Part shown: positions 44,650 to 56,942 of the stretch, one piece after another
How the letters are laid out: each line of letters begins with the position of its first letter
How positions within the stretch are numbered: position 1 is the stretch's first letter
Origin: Timema cristinae
Taxonomy: Eukaryota > Arthropoda > Insecta > Phasmatodea > Timematidae
Direction: 5' to 3'
DNA length: 64,000 bases
NCBI GenBank assembly: GCA_039000515.1
Contig: JBCFYV010011135.1
Location: forward strand, 18,282,401 to 18,346,400
Made by a program: the position numbers and the translations under genes
Notes under the pieces: model-generated
Told to the model about the DNA's origin: nothing
The model's input: only the letters and a program-made list of their open reading frames with translations
Databases searched by the model: none

Positions 44650-45090
44650 TATTTAAACCCCCTCCACGCAAACTCAGGTACATTTCCTATAATTTCAGCA
44701 GTCTTAATCCCTACCACTTTAGTATAGTCAAAATGTATATAGAGCGAGTGGTTAATAAGAGACGAGGAAGTAAATACTTCTTGGTTTTGTTTTTCAGTTT
44801 AAAAAATACCACAAAATGTTCCGAAAGAGTTTTTTTAACTTGTGCTTTATCATTATATTATTTAATCACATGACCTATAAATATAGCTTAGTTTTAGAAA
44901 AAAACAATATTAATGTACACACCATGATAAACTAAGTTAAGGTTTGTTTATTGCTGGGGAGGCTAGGGTTCGATAACCGACTGGATGAATAGAAGATGGT
45001 TTTTATTAATGATACCTCAGTCACCTTTCATGGAAATAAAGATCTATTTTCTCAAATTTTTCCACACAACGTCTTAATACCCACCCGAGA
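44650..45090 (+). repeat. Probable SINE-C fragments
   Basis: 'cccctccacgcaaactcagg' (44650-44740) matches a SINE-C body, and 'gctagggttcgataaccgac' near 44960 resembles a box B. Both are isolated fragments. Confidence 0.3.
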
Positions 45091-45849
45091 TATTTGCGTA
45101 TTTATAACAATAAGGTAGAAATGAGGAAATGTATCCACTTTGTAGGGATAAATAATAAACATTTATTTTAGGGACATAGACCTCGACATCACCATAAATA
45201 ATTTTGGCAAGATTAGTAATGCATGTTTTCCCCCGTGCCAATCTGTACAGGTCTTTATGTAGCTCGCATAACATGTCAGTTGGAGCTTAGAGCTTAAGGA
45301 AACTATGTTCAATCTTAACCTTAAATTCCAACATTAACATTAAAAAAAAAGTTTAATTTTGAGCTGGTGTCTTAAATAGGAAATAGGAAGCTAAGCTCGG
45401 GGTTATTCCATTCTTAAGGAAATTTCGCACACTCTCTCCATTTCTGACACAGCTCCTTAAATTTCATCCTACCAAATTCAAATCTTCTTATTTTCATAAA
45501 AAAAAAACTGACACTATTTGTATTAAATAAATGTTAGGGAAGAATTATCTACTTTCTCATATATCTTATTACATTTCGAAAAGGAATTTAAATTCTTTTA
45601 CCAAAATTAGATTTTTAATTTTTCCTAGACATTAAGTATTGTTATCTATATTTAAAAAACTTCAAGATACTAATTTTAAATAAATATTTGTTTTCAAAAA
45701 AACAGTCATGCAAGGGTTACCTATTTAGATCAACGATAAAAATCAGGATTTGAACTCAAATTTAAAGTTTGATCGAAATCTATAAAACCATTTTGGTTGT
45801 ACTTTTAGAAATTTACATACAGGCAAAGAGTCATAGATACATGAGAACA

Positions 45850-45960
45850 GGCAGACATAGGGATGGGCAGAGGGAGGGATAGACAGACAGAGGACAGAAA
45901 ATTGGAGTACCAACAAAAGCGCGAGTATAGAAAGACAGAGAGTCAGACACACATAACCAT
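45850..45960 (+). repeat. Purine-rich (AGAC)n-like tract
   Basis: 'gacagacagaggacagaaaa' and 'agaaagacagagagtcagac' form a degenerate simple repeat. The flanks 45090-45850 and 45960-46119 hold nothing recognisable. Confidence 0.6.
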
Positions 45961-46119
45961 AAATCACCTTTTTAGATTTTGGGGGAACATAAAACATTAT
46001 CATAATCTCAAGTTTAAAAATTTCCACCACAACAAAAATTCTCTGTCGGCCTATGAGTAAGTTAAAGAAAACTATCAGAAAGATAGGTTTTTAAAATGCC
46101 TGGAGACTCTGGTTTTCAG

Positions 46120-46296
46120 GCTACGCCAGCTTCTTCTGGAGGAAGAGGACGCCTGGACAAGGAAGTTCATTGACCAGGCTCAGCGGGTGGATGACAGAAA
46201 GTACGAGGAGATGAAGAAGAGAGCAGTGGAGCTGAGAAACAAGAGAGAGGCGGAGAGAAAGGCACTGGTGGAACAGAAGAGGATACAGCAGTATAT
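46120..46296 (+). CDS. CFAP53: CFAP53 exon 3
   Basis: Acceptor 'ggttttcag|g' and donor 'tatat|gtaaga' bound the exon. Joined to exon 2 it reads RRDKLRQLLLEEEDAWTRKF, a clear match to the family segment RRNKLRELLALEENEY. It continues IDQAQRVDDRKYEEMKKRAV, then KREAERKALVEQKRIQQY, a continuous charged alpha-helix. It begins in phase 2 and ends in phase 2, agreeing with both neighbours. No frameshift. Its GC content and purine bias stand out from the AT-rich intron. Confidence 0.88.
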
Positions 46297-46471
46297 GTAA
46301 GACCAAAACCTACGTGTGGTATATAAGAGGATTGGAAAATAATAAGTTCTTACAATTTTTATTGGAAACATTTTTTTTCGATTAAATCAATAAGATATCT
46401 CTCTAAAAGAAACATATAATTTATATTTTTAAGCATAGTATTTTCAACAATAAGAAAAAACTTGAAATATT

Positions 46472-46530
46472 TTACTATTTGGTTCTAAATGGGTATTTTG
46501 GGAGTATTATACATGCCAAATAATAATGTT
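46472..46530 (+). repeat. Short repeat related to 49168-49210
   Basis: 'tttggttctaaatgggta' occurs here and at 49169, about 2.7 kb apart, followed by loosely similar sequence. It may mark two copies of one old repeat or the edges of an inserted element. Confidence 0.35.
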
Positions 46531-47808
46531 TACTTGTTTTGAGGGCAAGAAACTTATTTAATCCTTAAAAAATTAGAAATATTTTAAAATGGTCCTAAAG
46601 ATGTGCGAGCTAATGGATATTATCTCACACAATCATGTGACTTTTTCACCTCTGAAGAGATCGTCTATGTTTCATGAACTACCCTACTGATTGGATTCCC
46701 CTTGACCTAAATGTCTATGTGAGTGTGTTTCGAGGTCATCGGCTATAAACTTAATTTCGTTCAAATGCAGTAATCAAACATATCAAGAAATTGTAACGTT
46801 GGGGCTTCACTAGTTTCGTATTGCCTCTTTCTCTTTGCTCTCACTGCGCATGCGCCTCCCCCTCCCCTCTTTGATGACCACTCTGGACTGCGCTGTTGCT
46901 CTAAGACGTGATTGGCTGACACCTGTTCTCCCCTTACTTTTCCCTTCTCAGTCTGGAAGTTGATTCAATATACCACTCAAGTAGAATAAGAGACACAGAA
47001 CTTGTAATACTTTACGACTGATCGGGTCTCTAACTGTACCTTCTCTACCGTAGCAGTTAATCTGAGTAGGCCCTGGTCGGAATGGAGTCAATGCAGGGGC
47101 AACCAGTAGGTAGTATCCCGCCTCACCTGGATCACCAACACCACCATAGTCTATCACTGGTGCACTAGAAGTGTGCAGCCTGCTCTACCACTGGAGCTAC
47201 AATAAAACTGCTCTGTCACAGCTAATTTCTACGTTTGAGTTGGGTTTCACACGGACTTTTTGCTAACCGGACTGGCTGATTCCCCTCTACGTACTGTTTG
47301 TACTGTTGCTCGCCGAGTTGTGTATCTTTTGTTATGTAATTCTAAAAGTATACCGACGAGTAATTAAGCACTGGCTCAACTTATTTGGGAGCCATGAAGA
47401 GCTTGTTTCTTTCAAAGTCAATCTCCTGGTAAATTGATGTATATAAGTATTGAACTAATCAGGATGGTACTACAAGAGTTGTCACAAGAGTCAACTGGGG
47501 CATGATAGCTCAATGAGCAGATATATTTCTTGCTGATATATACTACTTGTGTTGTTTATTGTACTAAGTGGCTTATCCACATGAGTTTGAGTTATGTTAC
47601 AACTATGTTTATAACAGCCATCACTATGGCTATATGGCTAATTAACGTTAGATTGGTTGCTTGGCAATGTTGTATGAATAACCAAGAAGGAAACACCTTG
47701 AGTCACTAGTGGGGAGTGCTAGGATGTGTTTTGATGACCTAATTAGGTCTCTTGGCCCTGGCTAAGTATCTAGTATTGTGTTATTATGGGATCCTGTATT
47801 TTATTTAT

Positions 47809-48052
47809 GCTGGCGGCCGGGGTTCAATCCTCGGTCCATGCACAGATTTATTTGATTACCAAACCCTTCCTTCACCTCTTACAAGACATCTTGTGAATGT
47901 GGGGAATGCCAGGCCTCCACCGTGGTTCGGATTCCAGGTTAAACTGTAGGTCCTCCATTTCATCTCACAATCACCCTACCATTACACATTAGCGTAAGTG
48001 CGTATAACCCGAACGGGTAGTAAGACGTGGTGCTAATAATAATAATAATAAT
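47809..48052 (+). repeat. SINE-A, 5'-truncated, with target duplication
   Basis: Starts at 'gctggcggccggggttcaat', inside the head after box A. 'tgtattttatt' is found on both sides (near 47795 and 48051). Confidence 0.9.
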
Positions 48053-48694
48053 GTATTTTATTATTATATTATTGGCTCTTCCCTTGGGCAGCCTTTATAT
48101 TTTTATTGCAAGTTTATTTGAAGCCGTGTAGACGGCTTCCTTATGTAGTACACTTGTTGTACTTGGACTAGTTGGGTGTACCTTGGAGACAAGTTTTGTT
48201 CATGCGTGTGACCACTATAGATCTAGGTTGCTATTTTGCCCTAACTAGGGCTAATTATCCCTGTATAAGAGTGACTAGGTTAGCGCCTCCTCATTGTGAC
48301 TACGATGTTAACTCATTATTAAGTGCCATAGATAGAGCGTTTAATTGCTTAATTGCTATATACCTAAGTCGCTAGGCTTCTTAAGAACCTAAGTGAGCAC
48401 AAGCTGATGGGTTGATGTTCATGTTCTTTGGGGTACATACATTAAATCGCGTGAGCTCTTTCTTGGGGTCAGTTCAAGGGATTTCTTAAAATGTTTATAA
48501 TAATTATTGACCCAACATTGTTCACTTTGTTTTAGTAGGCGATATGTAGGAATTGTAATCTCGGGAGCTTTTATGATCCTTTATATTGATCCCAGAAAAT
48601 AATTTGTCTTAGTTAACCACTATTGGCTCATTTTCCTGTACTCAGAAGGCTCATTATACTGAACGTTTTGTTTTCAGTTTATTATCTATTTATA

Positions 48695-48978
48695 GGTGAC
48701 CTGGCGGTCTAGGGGTAAGGTATCAGACTTCTGTGCTGGCGGCCGGGTTCAATCCTCGGTCCCGGCACAGATTTATCTGATTACCAAACCCTTCCTTACC
48801 TCTGACAAGACATCTTGTGAATGTGGGGAATGCCAGGCCTCCACCGTGGTTCGGATTCCACGTTAAACTGTAGGTCCTTCATTTCATCTCACAATCACCC
48901 TACCATTACACATTAGCGTAAGTGCGTATAACCCGAACGGGTAGTAAGACGCGGTGCTAATAATAATAATAATAATTA
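48695..48978 (+). repeat. SINE-A, full length, with target duplication
   Basis: Complete copy. 'ttatctattt' lies at both flanks (near 48682 and 48976). Confidence 0.94.
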
Positions 48979-49210
48979 TCTATTTCTTTATCTACTTGTT
49001 GTAATATTACACTTTACAATCACATTATATTTATTACACTAGACAACGGAACCCAGATGAACTATCCTTAATGTCACTCTGTTATGTCTCATTAATAAAA
49101 CTCTGTATTATTTTTATTTCTTTATGTGTGTGTAACCTTCTCTAAACCTTTAGGGAGGGTACAAAGATTTGGTTCTAAATGGGTAGCGTGGCAGTGTTCG
49201 GCATAAAAAA

Positions 49211-50544
49211 TATCCCTATTTATTTGGTTTTGGACAACAATTATTTAAAGGGCTGTTTAATTAGCAATTATTTTTGAAAATCCGAATTGTCTTGAAAATT
49301 ACTATGATGATTTTACTTAAAATTTATACCTAGGGAGAGTTTGGCATGAACATGACAAATTTGTACACTTCTTTTGGGGGAAGTTCTGTGGGTAGTTTAC
49401 TGATAACTTTTTTCTTTAATTTGAATATTTTGAAAAAATTTCTCCAGTGATTTGGGTCAAAATTGGTATCAAGCAAATATTTTACATATAAATTATATTA
49501 TCACATATCCTTATTTATATAAAATAAATAAATAAATTTAAGGGTAGTTTGCTTTCCACAAATTATAAAAAATTTGACTGTTTTGGAATATTACCTTTAA
49601 GGATGAATTCAAAATGTAAATATATGAATAGTTTTTTTTTATGAGAAGTAAGAATGCGTTTTTATTTTTACAAATAATAAATAATTTTAGGGTAGTTAAC
49701 AGATTAATTATTTGTTTAAATTTTAATATCATTAAATATATTTTTAACAATTTTATTTAAATTTATTAATAAAGCGTGATTATTGTCATTATCAAAACGA
49801 GTTTGTTTTTGGGATTAAAACTTATTTAAGAATATTTTACTAAAAACTAAATTTTGAAAATTTTCTTTGATGATTCATTTTTCATATAAATCAAAGGAAT
49901 TATTTGAAATATGTCATTGATCATGATTATCATGTTGAGACTGACCAATTTAATTTCTTGTATATAAATTGCGATGTGTAAGATAATACGAGCTGCGGTT
50001 TTTGAAATATATGTGCCGTTAGAAAATAAGTTAGAAATCATAAAGTATATTTTATTAAAAAAATAGTATGGAGGTGCGTTAACACACAAATTTATTTATA
50101 GGCTACCTGGCGTATTCAGACGTCAACACGAGTCTAAACTAGAAAACAATGATTGAAAATTAAATCCAATACATGTTAGTATGTGGTGGCAGTGTAACAT
50201 TGAATTAAAATAAATCTTTAAATACAAAGAAAAATTGACTCACTAAATCTTTACATTAAAAGAAAAATGAATTCACTATTTCATTGTACATGTTCTCACT
50301 GTTTATTTTATTTTCATTTGTCAACAATGATAATTACAAATGAAGAAAAGTAGAACTTCTTTGTCACTTTTAATGAAATATTTAAATAATGATTCACTCT
50401 TGTGAAATTAGTGTTCTCTTAAAAATGATTAATTGAAAATGGCATGCAAGAGCTAGCATTTATAATACACAATATCATAAAGTTTGTGCGATTGTGTCCT
50501 TCCATTTATTTGTTTTGCCAAGTAATTATATAAATTTGTTCCAG
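49211..50544. other. AT-rich intronic stretch
   Basis: Very AT-rich with no recognised repeat or exon up to the CFAP53 exon 4 acceptor. Confidence 0.55.
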
Positions 50545-50707
50545 GGGTCGTTGCGAGGCACTACGTCCCATTATATTTCAGAGGAATGCCATGGAAGTGA
50601 AAGAAGGACAACTCTATCAAATCCAAGAAAAGCAATGTCTCCAGGAACGCCAGAAAGAAATAGAGAGAATGTGGGATGCTATTTTGAAAAAAGAGGTTGA
50701 AGCGAAG
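50545..50707 (+). CDS. CFAP53: CFAP53 exon 4
   Basis: Acceptor 'tttgttccag|g' and donor 'gcgaag|gtagga' bound the exon. It reads GRCEALRPIIFQRNAMEVKE, GQLYQIQEKQCLQERQKEIE and RMWDAILKKEVEAK. It corresponds to the family's segment with 'RERCEELR' and '...LWEEDRLAKEKRE', so the order along the protein is kept. It enters in phase 2 from exon 3 and ends exactly on a codon. No stops or frameshifts. The donor is 35 bp from a foldback element. Confidence 0.85.
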
Positions 50708-50741
50708 GTAGGAAAGCTTGATATTTTCTATTTTTACTCCT

Positions 50742-51034
50742 TAAAACGGGATTGAAGGGAATGTATAGGCATAAAATTTAATCTTCTTCGCAAGGTGATA
50801 TCAACAGTTATTGAGTATCTGTTATGAGTATAATATGAGCCTTTGTTGAGAAACATTTTAAGTACAGAGAAAAAAGGCTATCATCAAAATGAAGGACACA
50901 CTTGACAGATATCAAAGAACTCTAAAGTAGCTCTATTATTCTAATAAATCAACATTTAATTTATAAAAAAACACTAATTGCCACAAAAGTTGAAAATAAA
51001 ATGTATAATTTATTTGCTCCCCCCCCAATCCCGT
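50742..51034. mobile_element. Foldback-type MITE in CFAP53 intron 4
   Basis: Inverted ends 'aaacgggattgaaggg' and 'ccccaatcccgttt' bound a 293-bp element. Its interior ('gatatcaacagttattgag', 'gacagatatcaaagaactc') resembles the foldback family at 11466 and 56127. Confidence 0.6.
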
Positions 51035-51790
51035 TTGAAGTTCGTATTCTTGTACTTTTAATGATAACACATTTCTGATTAGATTAAATACAATTTTTTT
51101 TCAGTAAATGGGTTTATTTTTATTTTCCATAAATAATCATCTCAACAGTATTTTTAAATATATGTCAAGGGAACCATGCAATTTGATGATTAATTTTTAT
51201 TTTCATTTAAAAAGCTTTTTATCAAATACCATTATGCTCATGACAGATAGTTAAGAACTGTTAAATTAAGATTTGTATAGGCCTAGTTAATATTAAACTA
51301 AAATAATTTAAATTTTTTTTCTATTTACTTTGGCCCAAATTTTTTTATAAGCCTTTGTTATATAAACTGCAACATAATAGACCTTAACTGATGCTAAGAT
51401 AACTTTATCGAACTAAATAAAGTGAAAACAAAAGAATTTTATAATGATTCTACTTCACAAACAAGGACATTGAGAGGAATTAACCTTACACACGCATCTG
51501 TTTTGAACTTTTCTCTTAACTATCAACATTATTCAAGTACATTGTTTAAAGAGCTAATGCCAAGGAAGACAAATTACTATTGTTAGGTGGTTGCATTGTC
51601 TATTATATATAAGCCTTGTTATAGAAACAAACATATTTACGAAATAAACAAGACTTGCAGGTAGTATGAAATCTCGAATAATAGGTAAACGAGTACTTTC
51701 AATAAATTAAGTAAACATGGAACATATATTCATTTATTATCTTGATTGAAGGGTACAGAGGAAAAAGGGAGGAAAGTCTAATTTTAACTA
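51035..51790. other. Intronic stretch with an eroded foldback relic
   Basis: 'atgctcatgacagatag' near 51232 resembles the right half of the foldback family. Otherwise AT-rich with nothing recognised. Confidence 0.4.
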
Positions 51791-51795
51791 AAATT

Positions 51796-52115
51796 GAGTT
51801 AGTGCTGGCTATCTGTAAGACAATCATGAAACCTTTATAATGCACTTTAGATTATGGTTAAAAGAGGTCTCTGTCATATCGAGTTAGTGCTGCCATCTGT
51901 TAAACAACCATGAACCTTTATAATGTACTTTAGATTATGTTAAAGAGGTCTCTGTCCTATCGAGTTAGTGCTGCCATCTGTTAGACAATCATGAAACTTT
52001 ATAATGCACTTTAGATTATGGTTAAAGAGGTCTCTGTCATATAGAGTTAGTGATGCCATCTGTTAGACAATCATAAAACCTTTATAATGCACTTTAGACT
52101 ATAGCTAAAATAAGT
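51796..52115 (+). repeat. ~84-bp minisatellite, 4 copies
   Basis: Units begin 'gagttagtgctgccatctgt' and contain 'cctttataatgcactttaga' and 'aagaggtctctgtc'. The last unit is diverged. One-base losses separate the units. Confidence 0.92.
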
Positions 52116-52540
52116 TTCTGTGATATTATAGCTTTTTAAAGTATTTATTGGGGTTATTAGGGTTGTGAGATGTAAAAGTAGTCCTAGAAAATGTGTTTAT
52201 GGTGACTTTACCCCTTCCGAGTGAAGCGATATCTTTTTTTAGCATTTCATCCGCATATTTCACGATAACTGTAAAATGTATGAACCAATTTTTACAAAAC
52301 TCTGTAAAGACAACAAACTTGGTCTGTGGGATAGGCCGAACGATCTTTTATATGGTTTTGCGATCTGGCTATCCATTTAAAGATAACGGTCACTCTAAAA
52401 ACGGGGTAGGTGTAGTTGCCTATATCCTGTATTTTAATTTAAATTCACAAGTAGTATTCGAGTTCCTTGAGCATAACTATTTAAATTTGGATATCTATTC
52501 ATCATAATCATGAACTGTTTCCAGCCTGTGGCCTGGTCAG

Positions 52541-52804
52541 TTTAGTATTTTATTATTATTTAGCACCACGTCTTACTACCCGTTCGGGTTATACGCTTTA
52601 AGTACTAATTACGCTAATGGATTAGTAATTGGGAAGGTTGAATTAAAGGAAGTGAACCCGCATTTGCGTGGAGGGAGAGTGGAGAACCATTTAGGAAAAA
52701 CCACCCCCAGTTCACCCGACTGAGATTCGAACCTCGATATCCCCGTCCTCAGAAGTCGAGCTCAACACGACAAGAGCGTTAGCCAACTACGCCACAGAGG
52801 CGGG
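52541..52804 (-). repeat. SINE-B, full length
   Basis: Reverse copy with complete tail, body, box B and head. A short SINE-G-like piece ('ctgtttccagcctgtggcct') lies just left, at 52513. The stretch 52115-52510 shows nothing else. Confidence 0.92.
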
Positions 52805-52899
52805 TGTCAAATTAGTAAAATTCCTCCATCTTTCTCTGTACTTAAATCATTCTTTATATACGTATATAGTGTACTATTTAATATAGTATTAAATTATTT

Positions 52900-53160
52900 T
52901 CTGTTGAACTAATTGAATACAGGATCCAGAGGTCTAAAGTTCGATCCTCAGGACTTCCAAAATAGATCTGTCAAGCAGTGTGTCTATAACAAGGTCAAAC
53001 TCAGTCTCTTGAGGTCAAAATGAGGAGTTACTTGAATAAAGAATTAGCAGCTCCAGTTTGAAAAAACTGAGATTAATGGCCTGAGTGATCACTGTGCTGA
53101 CCACATGACACCCTCTATCTGCAAATGTTGGAACTATCATCGCTAACGGTGGTGGCCACT
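52900..53160 (+). repeat. Possible diverged tRNA-like SINE
   Basis: 'aggtctaaagttcgatcctc' near 52930 looks like a box B. No matching body elsewhere in the window. Confidence 0.25.
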
Positions 53161-53283
53161 CGGTCGTTATATCTCACTTGTGGGCTCACACCATGGAGGT
53201 TTTTTTTCTAATTTGATCATCATGATTATATTCTTCAAATTCAAAATGTTATTGCAAATTCCATTACGTTAAAATTCCTTTGA

Positions 53284-53564
53284 AATTTTATTATTTTATT
53301 ATTATATAGCATTGCGTCTTACTACCTATTCGGGTAATACGTTTATGTACTAATTACGCTAATGGGTTACAAATTGGGAAGGTTATATTTAGAGGAAGTG
53401 AACCCACACTTGCGTGGAAAGACAGAGAGAGAGATAGAGTGGAACACTAGGAAAAAAAACCCCACCAATTCTCCCGACTGAGATTCGAACCTCGATAGCC
53501 CCGTCTTCGGTAGTCTAGATCAACACGAAAATAGTGCTTTAGCTAACTACACCACCGAGGTGGG
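53284..53564 (-). repeat. SINE-B, full length, diverged
   Basis: Reverse copy with 'gcattgcgtcttactaccta' tail and 'accaccgaggtgggt' head. Confidence 0.88.
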
Positions 53565-53657
53565 TGATTCGAGGTAAAGTAGGCAGTATTGGAGGTCAGA
53601 CTTATGAAAAAAAATAAAAATAGAGTGTGCTATTTATGATAATACATCTGTATTATT

Positions 53658-54523
53658 GAAGTTATACTTCTTTAGGCGCGTTATGAAAAAATGATGAGAG
53701 TGAAATTTTAAGATGCGCGCGCATCACTGTAACACAAAAGTAACAGGTTGAAGTTAAACCGCTCATTAAGTCTCGAAAAAAAAAAAGCTACCAACAAAAT
53801 AGAAATAGAACCTCTGTTAGTCGCGCATGTTGGTACGCTCGTCGCCTCTGATCACTGTTTTCATATATATAATATTTATCCACATGTTTCTAGTTTCTAC
53901 ATTCACAACACGTGTTTTAGTTTCATACTAGTGCGAATTATATATGTGCTAATAAATTATATTCAGTAGTGATTTAAATTGAATATTTTGATTAATATTA
54001 TTTACTATTCGTAAATATTAGTGAAAAAAATTGTGCTTATAGACTTTTTCAAGTGCTACAATATAATTGAGGTTAACTATCCGTATGTATTATTTATTGA
54101 TATAAATTAAAATATTATTTTTTTGTATTTATTTATATTATTAGTTTAAAGTTTAAGTTCCATTAATAAAACCTTAATGTTTATAGAAACTTTAAAACTT
54201 ATTTTAAAGTTTTACTAACTGCCATATTTAGTGACGTGATGTCTTTGGACTTGGAGGAATACAAACCTCTTTGGATCTAGACGAAGATAACACAGTTCGT
54301 AGTTTTGTTTTGTAATACTGCAAGAAATGCCATTGCGTTGTTTGAATGTAAAAATCCAACAATAAAAGGTACGTAGTTGTTTGAATGTGGGAAATGCCAG
54401 GCCGCCACCGTGGTTCGGATCCCACGTTAAACTGTAGGTCCTCCATTTCATCTCACATTCACCCTACCATTACACATTAGCGTAAGTGCGTATAACCCGA
54501 ACGGGTAGTAAGACGTGGTGCTA

Positions 54524-54565
<42 letters not shown>

Positions 54566-55112
54566 GTAATTGTTTTGTTACCACTGTCTAAATTGAAACA
54601 AATTTTGTGCTTGACATACGTTTTGTTATTTTAATTAATTCATTATTAATTGGAGTACAGTTATGTAACTAATTGTATTTTAAGCCAATACAATAATATG
54701 CTGCCATTTAAATTTATTGAAGTGACAATCATGATTTAATAGTTGCGCCTACTCTTGAGTGGTGGCAAATAAAAGGCGCAACTTTGCTCTCAAATTGCGC
54801 CTGCTCCTTTTAGTGAATAGGGATTTGGAACATATTTCAAACTTGCGCTGGCGCAACTATTTGCTCCCTTTGGTGAATCCAGGCCCAGTAGTGATTTAAA
54901 TTGAATATTTTGATTAATATTATTTACTATTCGTAAATATTAGTGAAAAAAATCGTGCTCATAAACTTTTTCAAGTGCTCCAATATAATTGAGGTTAACT
55001 ATCTGTATGTATTATATATTGATATAAATTAAAATATTATTATTTAACATAATTATTACTAAATATTATTAAATTATTTTTTATTTTTTAATGATGCCAA
55101 AGAAGTATAACT
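53658..55112. mobile_element. Possible composite element with inverted ends and an internal 155-bp direct repeat
   Basis: 'gaagttatacttctttagg' at 53658 faces 'gccaaagaagtataacttc' at 55093. Inside, a ~155-bp block beginning 'agtagtgatttaaattg' occurs at 53965-54118 and again at 54886-55042. No ORF. Confidence 0.4.
54383..54564 (+). repeat. SINE-A, 5'-truncated
   Basis: Only the 3' half ('gaatgtgggaaatgccagg' onward) with a long (AAT)n tail. Confidence 0.9.
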
Positions 55113-55546
55113 TCTCACGCGCGTACATAAGTACACACACCCATTATTTTTTATCTATGCTTACTTTATAGTTGTCATTTAATCACAAGTCAGTGTCAAA
55201 AATACTGTTTTAGTAGGTGTTAAAAAACTTATTAAAATTTTAAATATACTATATTTAGGGAATAGTTGTAAATAGGTTTTGGTATTAGATTCACCCCCCC
55301 CCCTCCTGCCCCATTCTTTTGAAATATTTCGAAGATGTTAAAGCTATTATGATGGTCGATGTTGAAACAAAAGAGCTTTGACCTTTGACCTTGACATTCC
55401 AATGCTTCACACACTCCTATAATGTATGTTAATCTCACATTTAAGAAAATCGCACATCTAATGTTCTAGTACTTATATTAACTTTAATTGTGTATCCCAT
55501 TTCCCATATAATCATGTTTCTTTTATTACGGCTTATCATGAATTTT

Positions 55547-55806
55547 TATAACTGCTTCTTACTAACCGTTTGGGCTATACGGTTATGTAACCTACTAATT
55601 ATGCTAATGACTTTAGGGATTAGGAAGGTTATATTTATAAGGTGAGTGTACCCCCATTTGCGTAAAGGGAGAATTGAAAACTGTTTTGGGAAAAACCTCC
55701 CCCAGTATACTCGACCAGAAATTCTAACCTCAATATTAGCGTCATTGGAAGTCTAGTCTATTCCGAGAGTAGCGTCATAGACCATGCGGTCATCGGGGCG
55801 GGTACC
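55547..55806 (-). repeat. SINE-C, full length
   Basis: Reverse copy from 'cttactaaccgtttgggct' to the head 'catgcggtcatcggggcggg'. Confidence 0.82.
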
Positions 55807-55809
55807 ACG

Positions 55810-56118
55810 TATTTAATATTCTGGTTAATCATTAATTTGCTATAATATTCCGTCTAATTGCAGGCCTATAACTAATATCTCGGTTAATTGAATGTAATAT
55901 TCCACTTATTCAGGCGTCTGATATCTCAGTTAATCGGGTCTAGATATCGAAGTTCATCGCATATTTTTATTATATTATATTATATTTATATTTGGGTTAG
56001 CGACTTTTAAATATCATGGCTAAATGCGTAATTGTGCATTCTATATATTACATTAATCGTGCAACTAATATCACGGTTATTCGTATAAATAATATTCTGG
56101 TTAATCGTGGGTGAAATA
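55810..56118. repeat. Degenerate ~24-bp tandem repeat
   Basis: Repeated 'aatattctggttaatc', 'aatatctcggttaattg', 'atatctcagttaatcgg' motifs with irregular spacing, broken by an (AT)-rich run near 55970. Confidence 0.6.
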
Positions 56119-56126
56119 TACTCTTA

Positions 56127-56482
56127 AGGTGAGGATGTAGGGAGCGAGAGAAATGGTCGGAATTTTTCATCTTTCACAGCAAAATATTTTGGCAGAATAA
56201 ATAAACATTGCTTTAGTACAAACATAGAGTTTAATTTTCTTCACACAATTATATCAATATTTTGTTGAGTATTTGTCATAAACATAGTGGCATTAAATGA
56301 CAAACTTTTTAAATTAAGATAAAAAATGTAATCATTAAATGCCATTAGACCCTTGACAGATATTCAACAACTGTTGATATCACCAGGCGAAGGAAAATTA
56401 TGCTCTTATGTTTCTACTGGATAAATATTTTATTGATTTTTACCGGAAAACTGTCATGATATAAAAACTGCAAAGATACTGG
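56127..56482. mobile_element. Foldback element in CFAP53 intron 4, copy 1
   Basis: Starts 'aggtgaggatgtaggg' after TA. 'ttcttcacacaattatatc' and 'gatatcaccaggcgaag' are the facing arms. Related to the element that follows it and to 11466. Confidence 0.6.
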
Positions 56483-56518
56483 TCTTTTAATGCGTTATTT
56501 ATACTCACTCCCACAATA

Positions 56519-56886
56519 AGGTGCGGCAGAAGGGCGCGTGAGTAATTTTACAGTTTTTATAGCATTATATTTTTTTGGCCAAATTAAATCAAAATTTTCT
56601 CCAGTTACAGCATGGAGTTTAGTTTTCTGTACATGTTAATATCAACAGATCTTGAATATATGTTAAGGGTGTCCTGGAATTTGGTCAAAACTTTTTAAAT
56701 AAAGAGAAAAGGTTTTGACCAAATTCCAGGACATCCTTGACAAATATTCAAGATCTGTTGATATTAGCATGTACAAAAAATTAAACTCTATGTTGTTACT
56801 GGAGAAAATTTCGATTTATTTTGGCAAAAAAAAATTTCTATTCTATAAACACTCTAAAAAAACTTGAGCTCCCTTCTACCGCACCT
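56519..56886. mobile_element. Foldback element in CFAP53 intron 4, copy 2, near-perfect arms
   Basis: TA (56517-56518), 'aggtgcggcagaaggg' left end, 'cccttctaccgcacct' right end, TA (56887-56888). The arms pair along almost the whole 368 bp; the centre is 'ggtcaaaactttttaaat' facing 'aaaggttttgacc'. Same family as 3427-4106. It ends only 56 bp before CFAP53 exon 5. Confidence 0.85.
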
Positions 56887-56942
56887 TAAGCCCGTTTTAA
56901 ATTTGTGCTGTTATCTGAGTGTTGCAATCGTCTGTGCGCTAG

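Larger units (their letters stand above)
46790..49150. other. Low-AT block, possible LTR or unknown element
   Basis: Less AT-rich than its surroundings, without long ORFs. It begins near 'tgtaacgttggggcttcac' and ends near 'aataaaactctgtatt' (49096) and 'tgtgtaaccttctc'. A TG start and a polyadenylation-like signal hint at a solo LTR, but no matching pair of ends or target duplication was found. Two SINE-A copies are inserted in it. Confidence 0.25.
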
